Source of the DNA: Bacteroidales bacterium
GTDB lineage: Bacteria; Bacteroidota; Bacteroidia; Bacteroidales; Bacteroidaceae
Length of the DNA stretch: 46,756 nt
Direction of reading: 5' to 3'
NCBI GenBank assembly: GCA_004555245.1
Contig: SFIS01000009.1
Span: 1-46,756 of the forward strand
The notes beneath the pieces were generated by a model. It was given only the letters and a program-made list of their open reading frames with translations, made no database searches and had not been told where the DNA came from. The position numbers were made by a program, and so were the translations under genes. Shown here one piece after another: positions 25,256 to 33,855 of this stretch (the stretch's first letter is position 1; each line of letters begins with the position of its first letter).

Positions 25256-25352
25256 GTGGTGAAAGCTTGCGGACAATAGGTGTTCACCTTGTATTTCGGA
25301 TAATGTGAACGCTTCTTCTCCTCCACTCCAGCTCTTCCGTTTCTAAAACTTC
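25256..25352 (-). pseudogene. Duplicated fragment of the 22519-23547 gene
   Basis: These 97 bases match 23384-23475 inside the unknown-function gene almost base for base. The shared stretch runs from GTGGTGAA-GCTTGCGGACAA to CTTCCGTTTCTAAAACTTC, with a few substitutions and a 5-base insertion. No open frame continues on either side, so it is a scrap. Together the two copies bracket the AAA-ATPase gene as direct repeats. Confidence 0.8.
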
Positions 25353-25494
25353 ATTATATATAAGGAAACGGTTGCTGCAAACCAACTCTCATTTCTCTCA
25401 TAGAATGTGGAAGCCTACCCCCCCCCTTTAATGTCCATTTTCAAAACAGAAACTGTCCCTATGAGATAGGGGGGAGGAAGGGGGATGTATTTGC

Positions 25495-25593
25495 GATAGC
25501 ACCGCCCTAACTATATAAAAATAGGTAGTTAGGGCGGTGTTATCGTTTATAGGTGCGCCCTAACTATGTTAAAAAAGGTAGTTAGGGCGGTAC
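25495..25593. repeat. Tandem pair of GCCCTAACTA hairpins
   Basis: Hairpin 1 has 19-nt arms (25495-25513 and 25526-25544) around GCCCTAACTA/TAGTTAGGGC. Hairpin 2 (about 25555-25590) repeats the core with an AAAAAA loop region. Both units end in GGCGGT followed by TATC or ACTATC. They lie in the 1.1-kb region 25170-26303, which has no gene I can support. Confidence 0.65.
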
Positions 25594-25835
25594 TATCCTT
25601 GCAGATTTTGAAAAGCTCTCGCAACCTTGTGGTGGATGTTTCCGGGAATACGCCACATTTTATACATAATTTAAGAAAACTATACTCTCCTTAACGCGAA
25701 ATACGGCGATATTTCCGAGGCGGACAGACTTCGGAGGTTTTCAGATGAGTATTTCGGAGTTTTGCGTAAAAGCTTGTTATTCAATATGTTATGAGATATG
25801 AGGATGCGTGGAGGACGTTCGGGATTTGCAAGATA

Positions 25836-25901
25836 GTCAATCTTGGGTTGTCACTTTGACTATCTTGGGTCGTCACATTGACAATATTGCGTGCCGAAAC
25901 A
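25836..25901. repeat. Third array with 22-bp period
   Basis: Units 25836-25857, 25858-25879 and 25880-25901 start GTC, GAC, GAC and carry TCTTGGG/TATTGCG cores related to the arrays at 4696 and 42697. An AGATAGTCAA/TTGACTATCT inverted repeat results. The flanks do not show the six anchors of the 403-bp element; only a GGAAAGTGT near 26028 recalls its right end. Confidence 0.6.
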
Positions 25902-26231
25902 GAGTGTCTTGAGGGGCAGAATGGTGTGTTTTGTATGAAAAAAGTATGTTTCAGGTGGTGCGAGATGTGCTGTTTTGACGTTTCGGCAAGCGAAAACCAA
26001 TGAAAACCCAGTGTTTTTTCGTGTCCCGGAAAGTGTTAATCGATGTTATACGGACGGCTTTCGCCGCCATCGCCAGAAGCCCGTCCTGACGATGCCCCGC
26101 CCCTCACGCCGATGCTATGCATCGTGAGGCGGAACAGCAGAAAGTAAGGCCGCGGCGGGAGCCTTTACGGTTTGCGCCGTGTTCTGATATTACAAAAAAT
26201 CTCCGTTTTGTGATTTTTGTCGTGACAAAAG

Positions 26232-26263
26232 TTCGTCTGTATCATTAATTTTTTGTAACTTTG
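26232..26263 (+). promoter_or_regulatory. Promoter of the nuo operon
   Basis: TAACTTTG (26256-26263) is a perfect -7 box. TTCG stands 20 bases upstream (26232-26235) as a one-mismatch -33 box. It lies 40 bp before the nuoA ATG. Confidence 0.7.
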
Positions 26264-26303
26264 CACCGAATTTAGGCTAAAATCAACTAATCACATATTT
26301 TTT

Positions 26304-26654
26304 ATGTATTTTACTTTGTTTATCACCGTTATCTTAACGGCTGTCTTTTTGGTTGTGGCGGCATACGTCACGGCGAAACTGCTTGGCCCCAGAACATACA
26401 ACAGAGTAAAAGGCGAACCTTTTGAATGCGGCATCCCGACGCACGGCAGCTCATGGCTTCCGATGCACGTGGGCTACTATCTCTTCGCCATCCTCTTCCT
26501 CATGTTCGATGTCGAGACTGTGTTTCTCTATCCCTGGGCGGTCGTAGTCAGGAATTTTGGTACGATGGCATTGTGTAGCATCGGCTTCTTCATGCTCGTA
26601 CTTGTTTTTGGCCTTGCTTACGCATGGCGGAAAGGAGCGCTCGAATGGAAATAA
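26304..26654 (+). CDS. nuoA: NADH-quinone oxidoreductase subunit A
   Basis: 116-residue membrane subunit of complex I with three hydrophobic helices. GPRTYNRVKGEPFECGIPTH contains the conserved E-C-G loop, and LFAILFLMFDVETVFLYPWA is the standard second helix. It is first of the ten-gene nuo operon and directly follows the promoter at 26232-26263. Its last codons overlap the nuoB start. Confidence 0.95.
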   Translation: MYFTLFITVILTAVFLVVAAYVTAKLLGPRTYNRVKGEPFECGIPTHGSSWLPMHVGYYLFAILFLMFDVETVFLYPWAVVVRNFGTMALCSIGFFMLVLVFGLAYAWRKGALEWK

Positions 26655-27331
26655 GGAAACCGGTCATAAAGTCCATCCCCTACGACGAGTGGAAGGACAA
26701 CGCAAGCCTCGAGGCCATCATCAACGAGCTGAATGAGGGCGGCGTCAATGTCGTCCTGGGCAATCTCGACGCGCTGATCAACTGGGGACGCAGCAACTCG
26801 CTGTGGTCGCTCACCTTCGCAACCTCGTGCTGCGGCATCGAGTTCATGGCGTGCGGCTGTGCGCGATACGACTTCGCGCGCTTCGGTTTTGAGGTGACGC
26901 GAAACTCCCCGCGACAGGCTGACCTCATCATGTGTGCCGGAACCATCACGCACAAGATGGCTCCTGTGCTGAAACGTCTGTACGACGAGATGGCTGAACC
27001 GAAGTATGTCGTCGCTGTTGGAGGATGCGCCATATCCGGCGGACCGTTCAAGCAGAGCTACCACGTTGTGCGGGGCATTGACGAGTTTTTGCCCGTCGAT
27101 GTATATATCCCGGGATGTCCCCCACGCCCGGAGGCCATCCTCTACGGCATGATGCAGCTGCAGCGTAAGGTGAAGGTAGAGAAATTCTTCGGAGGAGTGA
27201 ACAGGAAAGAGAAGAACCCGCACCCCCTCGTCACGAAAGACATGCCGAAGCGCATCGCAGCAGAGGTGAAGGGATGGATGGCTGAGTGTGCGGCAGCCAT
27301 CAGAAAAGCCATTGACGATTCATTTAAATAA
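26645..27331 (+). CDS. nuoB: NADH-quinone oxidoreductase subunit B
   Basis: 228-residue peripheral subunit carrying the N2 [4Fe-4S] cluster that reduces quinone. Ligands are visible in ATSCCGIEFMACGCARYD, DLIMCAGTITHKM and YIPGCPPRPEAILYG. The MEIRKPVIKSIPYDEW start is chosen because GGAG stands about 10 bases upstream and it overlaps the nuoA stop by 10 bp; an ATG 21 bp earlier has no ribosome-binding site. The tail after FFGGVNRKEKNPHP is longer than in E. coli. Confidence 0.95.
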   Translation: MEIRKPVIKSIPYDEWKDNASLEAIINELNEGGVNVVLGNLDALINWGRSNSLWSLTFATSCCGIEFMACGCARYDFARFGFEVTRNSPRQADLIMCAGTITHKMAPVLKRLYDEMAEPKYVVAVGGCAISGGPFKQSYHVVRGIDEFLPVDVYIPGCPPRPEAILYGMMQLQRKVKVEKFFGGVNRKEKNPHPLVTKDMPKRIAAEVKGWMAECAAAIRKAIDDSFK

Positions 27332-27348
27332 AAAGGAGGAGACGCGAA

Positions 27349-28911
27349 ATGAAACTTAACCCTACAGAATATGCTTTCAGCGACTTCGCCAAAGAGATGG
27401 CGCAGCTGCGACACGCTAAACATTTCGACTATCTCGTGACCATCATCGGAGAAGACTTCGGCGACGAGGGACGCGGATGTATATACATCCTCGAGAACAC
27501 AATGATGCACGAGAGAATCTCCGTAAAGACGATGGCTGCCGTCATCGACGGACACGAGGTGATACACTCCGTCACGCCGCTGTGGGCGTGCGCTGACCTC
27601 CTCGAACGCGAGGTGTACGACTTCTACGGAATAAAGTTCGTCGGACATCCCGATATGAGACGCCTCTTCCTGCGCAACGACTTCAAGGGACACCCCTTCA
27701 GAAAGGACTTTGAGCCGGAAGAGGGCTACAGCCTCGAAGACGACGTCGAGAAAGACACCACCACACGATATGACCTCAACGCGGAGGGAAAGGTGGTGGA
27801 AACGACTGTACAGCTGTTCGGAGACGACGACTTTGTCATGAACATCGGACCGCAGCACCCTTCAACACACGGAGTGCTCCGTCTGCAGACCATACTCGAC
27901 GGCGAGACGGTGAAGAAAGTCTATCCGCATCTCGGATACATACACCGCGGCATAGAGAAGATGTTCGAGAGCATGACATATCCGCAGACACTTGCCATGA
28001 CAGACCGCCTCAACTACCTCTCGGCGATGATAAACCGCCACGCCATCTGCGGCGTCATAGAAGAGGCGCTCGGAGTGGAACTGAACGACCGCATCAAGAC
28101 CATACGAACCATCATGGACGAGCTGCAGCGCATCGACGGACACCTGCTATATCTCGGATGCTACGCACAGGACCTCGGCGCTCTGACCGCGTTCCTCTTC
28201 TGTATGCGCGACCGTGAGTATGTTCTCAATGTCATGGAGGAGACGACAGGCGGACGCCTCATACAGAACTACTACCGCATCGGAGGACTGCAGGCGGACA
28301 TCGACGAACACTTCCAGGAGAACGTGAAGAAGCTGTGCGAATATCTCAAGCCGAAACTCGAAGAGTATGTCAACGTCTTCGGAGACAACGTCATCACACA
28401 CCAGCGTCTCGAAGGCGTCGGTACGCTGACAAAGGAGAAAGCCATCGACTACGGCGTGTCAGGATCTAACGGACGTGCATCGGCATGGGCTAACGACATA
28501 CGCAAGAACTATCCCTACGGAGTGTATGACAAGGTTGACTGGAAGCAGGTCGTGCTCGACAACGGAGATTCGCAAGACAGATACTATCTGCGCGTGAAAG
28601 AGATCGAACAGTCGATACGCATCATCGAACAGCTCATCGACAACATACCGGAGGGAGACTTCTACATCAAGCAGAAACCCATCATCAAATGTCCGGAGGG
28701 ACAGTGGTATTTCGCAGTGGAAGGCACCAGCGGAGAGTTCGGCGTATATCTCGATTCAAGAGGAGACAAGATGCCGTACCGAATGAAGCTGCGCCCTATG
28801 GCTCTGACTCTTGTCGGAGCACTCGACGAGATGCTGAGAGGCACAAAGATTGCCGACCTAATCGCCGTCGGAGCCGGCCTCGACTATATCATTCCTGACA
28901 TCGACAGATGA
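27349..28911 (+). CDS. nuoCD: NADH-quinone oxidoreductase fused subunits C/D
   Basis: 520-residue fusion. The N-terminal approximately 150 residues are the NuoC (30-kDa) domain, with HEVIHSVTPLWACADLLERE and VYDFYGIKFVGHPDMRRLFL. The rest is the NuoD (49-kDa) quinone-site subunit, with NIGPQHPSTHGVLRLQTILD, YIHRGIEKMFESMTYPQ, YLSAMINRHAICGVIEEALG and ending TKIADLIAVGAGLDYIIPDI. GGAGG lies upstream of the ATG. In a canonical operon nuoE, nuoF and nuoG would follow; here only 184 bp separate it from nuoH. Confidence 0.96.
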   Translation: MKLNPTEYAFSDFAKEMAQLRHAKHFDYLVTIIGEDFGDEGRGCIYILENTMMHERISVKTMAAVIDGHEVIHSVTPLWACADLLEREVYDFYGIKFVGHPDMRRLFLRNDFKGHPFRKDFEPEEGYSLEDDVEKDTTTRYDLNAEGKVVETTVQLFGDDDFVMNIGPQHPSTHGVLRLQTILDGETVKKVYPHLGYIHRGIEKMFESMTYPQTLAMTDRLNYLSAMINRHAICGVIEEALGVELNDRIKTIRTIMDELQRIDGHLLYLGCYAQDLGALTAFLFCMRDREYVLNVMEETTGGRLIQNYYRIGGLQADIDEHFQENVKKLCEYLKPKLEEYVNVFGDNVITHQRLEGVGTLTKEKAIDYGVSGSNGRASAWANDIRKNYPYGVYDKVDWKQVVLDNGDSQDRYYLRVKEIEQSIRIIEQLIDNIPEGDFYIKQKPIIKCPEGQWYFAVEGTSGEFGVYLDSRGDKMPYRMKLRPMALTLVGALDEMLRGTKIADLIAVGAGLDYIIPDIDR

Positions 28912-28936
28912 CAAAAGGCGGAGGCCGCAAGCCGAT

Positions 28937-29058
28937 ACACCTTATTATATATATAAGGCGGACGGCGGAGGCTGACGCATACAGAAGTACATTCTCATCT
29001 TTCATCTTTATGGTCATGGCAATGGCAAACCTGACTTCAACCAGCCTGAATGACCATA
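28937..29058 (+). other. nuoCD-nuoH intergenic structures
   Basis: The 184-bp gap holds ACACCTTATTATATA (28937-28951) inside a CCTTAT/ATAAGG hairpin (28940-28958). A 9-bp inverted repeat TATGGTCAT/ATGACCATA lies at 29009-29017 and 29050-29058. No T tract makes either a convincing terminator. This is where nuoEFG would lie. Confidence 0.45.
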
Positions 29059-29095
29059 CGAAAACGTGAACCCAACATCATAACATCAAAACATC

Positions 29096-30322
29096 ATGTT
29101 TGACTTTTCTAACGTAACATCATGGTTCCACGACCTGCTGACCGTGACGGCAGGCTGCCCGGCATGGCTCGCCACTCTCGTAGAGTGTGTCATCGTCGGA
29201 CTGCTCATCATCGTGGGCTATGCGCTGCTCGCCATAGCGCTCATATTCATGGAGCGTAAGGTGTGCGCATATTTCCAATGCCGCCTCGGCCCTATGCGCG
29301 TAGGGCCATGGGGACTGCTGCAGGTCTTCGCCGACGTGCTGAAGATGCTCATCAAGGAAATCTTCTTTGTTGACCGCGCAGACAAACTGCTCTACGCCAT
29401 CGCACCGGTACTCGTCATTGTCGGCTCTGTAGGAGCGTTCGCTTTCCTGCCATGGAACAAGGGAGCCGTCATTCTCGACTTCAACGTCGGAATATTCCTA
29501 TACACCGCCGTGTCGGCTATAGGCGTCGTAGGCGTCTTCCTCGCAGGATGGTCCTCCAACAACAAATACGGTATCGTCTCTGCAATGCGCGGCGCAGTGC
29601 AGATGATATCATACGAGATGTCGCTCGGACTGTGTCTCATCACAGCGTGCATACTCACAGGAACCATGCAGGTGAGCGGCATCGTGGAGGCGCAGAGCGG
29701 ACCCTTCGGATGGCTCATCTTCCAGGGACACCTGCCGGCAATCATCGCTTTCCTCATCTTCCTCATCGCTGGCAACGCCGAGGCTAACCGAGGACCGTTC
29801 GACCTCGCCGAGGCCGAATCCGAACTCACGGCAGGATACCACACCGAATACTCCGGTATGGGATTCGGATTCTACTATCTCGCAGAGTTCCTCAACCTCT
29901 TCATCGTCGCCGGCATAACATCGCTCGTCTTCCTCGGAGGATGGTGCCCCATACACATCGGTGTTGAACAGTTCGATGCTGTGATGGACTATATTCCCGG
30001 CATAGTATGGTTCCTCGCCAAGGCATTCGCTATGGTATGGCTCCTCATGTGGATCAAGTGGACATTCCCGCGTCTCAGAATCGACCAGATTCTCGCACTC
30101 GAATGGAAATATCTCATGCCCGTCGCGCTACTCAACCTCCTGCTCATGACTGTCTGTGTCGCCTTCGGCCTCACCGGCATCATCGGCATCAGCATCTGCG
30201 TTGCAGCTGTCGTCGTCGTCATCGTCGCAATCGTCGCCGTCAGAGCCCTCAGATTCCGCAAGGCATACGCTGAAGCGCAACAGCTCGTCGGAGCCGACGT
30301 CGCTGTCAAAACCGACAAATAA
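29096..30322 (+). CDS. nuoH: NADH-quinone oxidoreductase subunit H
   Basis: 408-residue membrane subunit at the junction with the quinone site. MERKVCAYFQCRLGPMRVGPWG, LLQVFADVLKMLIKEI and FDLAEAESELTAGYHTEYSG are the diagnostic loops. It is longer than the usual approximately 330 residues because of an added C-terminal hydrophobic helix (VAAVVVVIVAIVAV) and a charged tail ending AVKTDK. It starts the second half of the nuo operon and is followed by nuoI after 35 bp. Confidence 0.96.
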   Translation: MFDFSNVTSWFHDLLTVTAGCPAWLATLVECVIVGLLIIVGYALLAIALIFMERKVCAYFQCRLGPMRVGPWGLLQVFADVLKMLIKEIFFVDRADKLLYAIAPVLVIVGSVGAFAFLPWNKGAVILDFNVGIFLYTAVSAIGVVGVFLAGWSSNNKYGIVSAMRGAVQMISYEMSLGLCLITACILTGTMQVSGIVEAQSGPFGWLIFQGHLPAIIAFLIFLIAGNAEANRGPFDLAEAESELTAGYHTEYSGMGFGFYYLAEFLNLFIVAGITSLVFLGGWCPIHIGVEQFDAVMDYIPGIVWFLAKAFAMVWLLMWIKWTFPRLRIDQILALEWKYLMPVALLNLLLMTVCVAFGLTGIIGISICVAAVVVVIVAIVAVRALRFRKAYAEAQQLVGADVAVKTDK

Positions 30323-30357
30323 CACCACTCTCATTTCTCAGAACCCACCATAAAACA

Positions 30358-30942
30358 ATGCCAAACAACAAATCATATTTCGGAACAGCGCTTGACGGAA
30401 TAAAGACACTGCTTACAGGCATGGACATCACCATGGGAGAATATGTCACGCCGAAAATAACTGAGCAGTATCCCGAGAACCGCAAGACGCAACACATCGC
30501 CGAGCGGCACCGCGGAACACTCGTCATGCCGCACGACGCCGACGGCAAGAACAAGTGCATAGCGTGCACGCTCTGCGAAAAGGCATGCCCTAACGGCACC
30601 ATTAAAATCGTGGCGCAGACTGTCACCACTGCCGACGGAAAGAAAAAGAAACTGCTCACAGACTATCAGTATGACCTCGGAGACTGTATGTTCTGCCAGC
30701 TGTGCGTCAACGCATGCCCACACGATGCCATCAAATTCGTCAAAGACTTTGAGAACGCAGTCTTCACGCGAAGCGTCTTGAAGCAGCACCTCAACATACC
30801 GCCGACACAAGAGGAGATGGCACAGTACGCAGAGAACGCCAAAGCGGCGGCTGCCAAAGCGGCTTCCGCAAAAGCCGACGCTCCAGCTAAAGCAACGCCT
30901 GGTAACGGAGCAACCACCCACCAACAAAAGAAGGAGGAATGA
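30358..30942 (+). CDS. nuoI: NADH-quinone oxidoreductase subunit I
   Basis: 194-residue ferredoxin-type subunit with two [4Fe-4S] motifs, CIACTLCEKACPNGTI and CMFCQLCVNACPHDAI, carrying electrons toward NuoB. The C-terminal approximately 40 residues are a low-complexity Ala/Lys tail (AKAAAAKAASAKADAPAKAT) not needed for cluster binding. With NuoE, F and G absent, NuoI is the likely entry point for an electron donor such as ferredoxin or flavodoxin. That is known for similar complexes and is inference here. Confidence 0.95.
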   Translation: MPNNKSYFGTALDGIKTLLTGMDITMGEYVTPKITEQYPENRKTQHIAERHRGTLVMPHDADGKNKCIACTLCEKACPNGTIKIVAQTVTTADGKKKKLLTDYQYDLGDCMFCQLCVNACPHDAIKFVKDFENAVFTRSVLKQHLNIPPTQEEMAQYAENAKAAAAKAASAKADAPAKATPGNGATTHQQKKEE

Positions 30943-30947
30943 CAAAT

Positions 30948-31478
30948 ATGGGAAATACAATAGTTTTCGCAATCCTTGCCGCTGTCATAGTCATAGCGGC
31001 ATTGGCATCGGTCTTCACAACACGCATCATGCGTGCTGTCACCGCACTCCTCTTCGTCCTCTTCGCCATCGCCGGAATCTATTTCCTGCTCGACTACACC
31101 TTCCTTGGGGCGGCGCAGCTCAGCATCTACGCCGGCGGCATGACAATGATCTACATCTTCGCAATACAGCTCGTCTCGCGGCGCAAGCTGCAAGGCATGA
31201 AAGAGAAGCTCGACCTGCGTCGATGCCTTCTCGCACTTGCGGTCTCTGTCGTAGGTGCAGCCACTGTAATAGCAGTGCAGCTGAAGCAGGACATGCTCAC
31301 ACGATTCTGCGACGTAGAAGACACTGAAGTCACAATGGATGTCATCGGCACCGCACTCGTAGGCTCTGACAAATACCAGTACGTTCTGCCTTTCGAGTTC
31401 ATCTCCATCTTCCTCCTTGCTTGCATAATAGGAGGATTGGTTGTCGCACGTAATAAAGAGGAGGACAAAAAGTCATGA
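30948..31478 (+). CDS. nuoJ: NADH-quinone oxidoreductase subunit J
   Basis: 176-residue membrane subunit with five hydrophobic helices. TFLGAAQLSIYAGGMTMIYIFAI is the conserved third-helix region. The second ATG (MGNTIVFAILA) is preferred because the AAGGAGGA ribosome-binding site sits 9 bases before it. The first ATG at 30939 overlaps the nuoI stop but lies too close to that site. It overlaps nuoK by 4 bp. Confidence 0.92.
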   Translation: MGNTIVFAILAAVIVIAALASVFTTRIMRAVTALLFVLFAIAGIYFLLDYTFLGAAQLSIYAGGMTMIYIFAIQLVSRRKLQGMKEKLDLRRCLLALAVSVVGAATVIAVQLKQDMLTRFCDVEDTEVTMDVIGTALVGSDKYQYVLPFEFISIFLLACIIGGLVVARNKEEDKKS

Positions 31479-31783
31479 TACCAGTAGAATATTATTTCAT
31501 ACTCAGCGCCGTACTCTTCTTCATCGGCGTTTTCGGATTCGTCACACGACGCAACCTCATTGCGATGCTCATCTCCATAGAGCTTGTGCTGAATGCCGTC
31601 GATCTCAACTTCGCTGCCTTCAACCGCCTGCTCTATCCCGAAGGAATGGAGGGATTCTTCTTCACCCTCTTCTCAATCGGAGTCAGTGCGGCAGAGAGTG
31701 CCGTGGCGATAGCAATCATCATCAACGTCTATCACCACTTCGCTTCCGATACGGTAGATACAATCAGCAATATGAAGAAATAA
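31475..31783 (+). CDS. nuoK: NADH-quinone oxidoreductase subunit K
   Basis: 102-residue three-helix subunit. FVTRRNLIAMLISIELVLNAVDLNF contains the conserved membrane glutamate of the E-channel, and GVSAAESAVAIAIIINVY carries the second conserved glutamate. GAGGAGG precedes the ATG, which overlaps the nuoJ stop (ATGA). Confidence 0.95.
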   Translation: MIPVEYYFILSAVLFFIGVFGFVTRRNLIAMLISIELVLNAVDLNFAAFNRLLYPEGMEGFFFTLFSIGVSAAESAVAIAIIINVYHHFASDTVDTISNMKK

Positions 31784-31813
31784 ACCCCATAACCTTTTCC
31801 AACCTAACGAACA

Positions 31814-33826
31814 ATGGATTTCAGTTATACAATAGGCATCCTGCTGCTTCCGCTGCTCTCTTTCTTGCTGATTGGAGTGCCGGAATTTGTAGGCAAACGT
31901 TACGCCTGGCCGCATAAGGCGGCGGGGCTCATCGGCACAATCTCCATCGGAGTGGTTACGGCGCTAAGCTATATCACGGCATTCTCTTATTTCACCATGC
32001 CGCGTCTCGATGACGGCACTCTGCCGACAATAGTACCGTACAACTACACATGGCTCCCTCTCGGCAGCCTCCACTTCGACCTCGGCATTCTGCTTGACCC
32101 CGTCTCGGTGATGATGCTCATCGTCATCTCTACAGTCTCGCTCATGGTACATGTCTATTCTTTCGGATATATGCACGGCGAGAAGGGATTCCAGCGCTAC
32201 TACGCCTTCCTCTCGCTCTTTACCATGTCGATGCTCGGACTTGTGCTCGCCACAAACATCTTCCAGATGTATATGTTCTGGGAGCTTGTCGGTGTCAGCT
32301 CTTATCTCCTCATCGGGTTCTACTACACACTGCATGCTGCCGTCCATGCCTCCAAGAAGGCGTTCATCGTCACACGATTTGCCGATATGTTCTTCCTTGT
32401 CGGCATCCTCATCTTCGGCTACTACACTGGCTCGTTCAACTTCTCGTTCACCGGCACGGAGGTACAGGTGGCTGACGGCATGGCACAGTTCACGACATGC
32501 GACGCCTCGCGCGCCGTGGCTGCCGGCGGCTTTATCCTGCCCACAGCACTCGTACTGATGTTCATCGGCGGTGCCGGCAAGTCGGCGATGTTCCCACTCC
32601 ACATCTGGCTCCCTGATGCCATGGAAGGCCCGACGCCTGTCTCTGCCCTCATCCATGCCGCAACGATGGTGGTCGCAGGTGTCATACAGATAGCACGTCT
32701 CTTCCCGATATGGATTGAGTATGCGCCCGGCGCAATGGACATCATTGTCATTGTCGGAGCATTCACCGCCTTCTATGCTGCCGCAATAGCGTGCGCACAG
32801 AGCGACATCAAGCGCGTCCTCGCATTCTCTACAATATCACAGATAGCCTTCATGATGGTGGCTCTCGGTGTCTGCCTCCCGTCACATGAGGGTGCAGTCT
32901 TGGACAACCACGCACAGCTCGGATACATGGCATCGCTCTTCCATCTCTTCACACACGCCATGTTCAAGGCATGCCTCTTCCTCGGGGCAGGCTGCATCAT
33001 ACACGCCGTTCATTCAAACGAGATGTCGGCAATGGGCGGACTGAAGAAATATATGCCCGTCACACACGCCACATTCCTTATCTCATGCCTCGCCATAGCG
33101 GGCATCCCGTTCTTCTCCGGCTTCAGTTCTAAAGATGAGATAATAACAGCCTGCTTCGCCTACTCGCCACTCTGCGGCTGGTGGATGACAGCAGTCGCAG
33201 CCATGACGGCATTCTATATGTTCCGTCTGTACTACGGCATCTTCTGGGGCACAGAGAATAAGGAGCTGCATGCACACCACACTCCGCATGAGGCGCCGCT
33301 TACAATGACCTTCCCGCTTGTCTTCCTCAGCATCGTAACGGTTGGTGTCGGCGTCGTCACTACGCTTGGCGGCTTCCTCGGATGGGACTGGGCAAGCTTC
33401 GGAAGCATTGTCAGTGCATCGGGCGAAGCATACACCGTACACTTCTCACCCTCTGTTGCCGCCACGTCAACAGTGATTGCTGTAATAGCCATCGCCGCTG
33501 CGACATATATCTTCAAGGGAGAGACACAGCCCGTGGCAGACAGGATGTACGCCGCCGCGCCGCGCCTGCACAGATGGGCATACCGTCGTTTCTATATGGA
33601 CGAGGTGTATATGTTCGTCACACATAAGGTGCTTTTCAGATTCGTATCGCGCCCTGTTGCATGGATTGACGAGAAGATTATCAACGGTCTCATTGACTTC
33701 TCTGCCTGGAGTGCAAACGAAGGCGGCGAGAGCATACGCTCCTGGCAGTCGGGCGACGTGCGTCACTACGCCGTATGGTTCATTACCGGTGCTGTCGCCA
33801 TCACACTCATATTATTAGCAATCTAA
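31814..33826 (+). CDS. nuoL: NADH-quinone oxidoreductase subunit L
   Basis: 670-residue antiporter-like proton-pumping subunit. FWELVGVSSYLLIGFYY, KSAMFPLHIWLPDAMEGPTPVSALIHAATMV and DIKRVLAFSTISQIAFMMVALG are classic. The long lateral helix and final transmembrane helix (HYAVWFITGAVAITLILLAI) close the protein. Length is normal for the family. Confidence 0.96.
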   Translation: MDFSYTIGILLLPLLSFLLIGVPEFVGKRYAWPHKAAGLIGTISIGVVTALSYITAFSYFTMPRLDDGTLPTIVPYNYTWLPLGSLHFDLGILLDPVSVMMLIVISTVSLMVHVYSFGYMHGEKGFQRYYAFLSLFTMSMLGLVLATNIFQMYMFWELVGVSSYLLIGFYYTLHAAVHASKKAFIVTRFADMFFLVGILIFGYYTGSFNFSFTGTEVQVADGMAQFTTCDASRAVAAGGFILPTALVLMFIGGAGKSAMFPLHIWLPDAMEGPTPVSALIHAATMVVAGVIQIARLFPIWIEYAPGAMDIIVIVGAFTAFYAAAIACAQSDIKRVLAFSTISQIAFMMVALGVCLPSHEGAVLDNHAQLGYMASLFHLFTHAMFKACLFLGAGCIIHAVHSNEMSAMGGLKKYMPVTHATFLISCLAIAGIPFFSGFSSKDEIITACFAYSPLCGWWMTAVAAMTAFYMFRLYYGIFWGTENKELHAHHTPHEAPLTMTFPLVFLSIVTVGVGVVTTLGGFLGWDWASFGSIVSASGEAYTVHFSPSVAATSTVIAVIAIAAATYIFKGETQPVADRMYAAAPRLHRWAYRRFYMDEVYMFVTHKVLFRFVSRPVAWIDEKIINGLIDFSAWSANEGGESIRSWQSGDVRHYAVWFITGAVAITLILLAI

Positions 33827-33855
33827 TCCGCACCCACATAAAAATACACTACAAA

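Noticed and set aside
25170..26303. A structured RNA gene (tmRNA, RNase P, 6S, SRP) or tRNA in the gap before nuoA
   Set aside because: I saw hairpins and repeats but none of the conserved cores of these RNAs, and no tRNA cloverleaf anywhere in the window.
29010..29069. 19-codon peptide between nuoCD and nuoH
   Set aside because: No ribosome-binding site, and the stretch is mostly an inverted repeat; not enough to support a gene.
33775..33855. Extended start for nuoM overlapping nuoL
   Set aside because: The extra residues are not membrane-protein-like, and the Met at 33856 opens a normal first helix.
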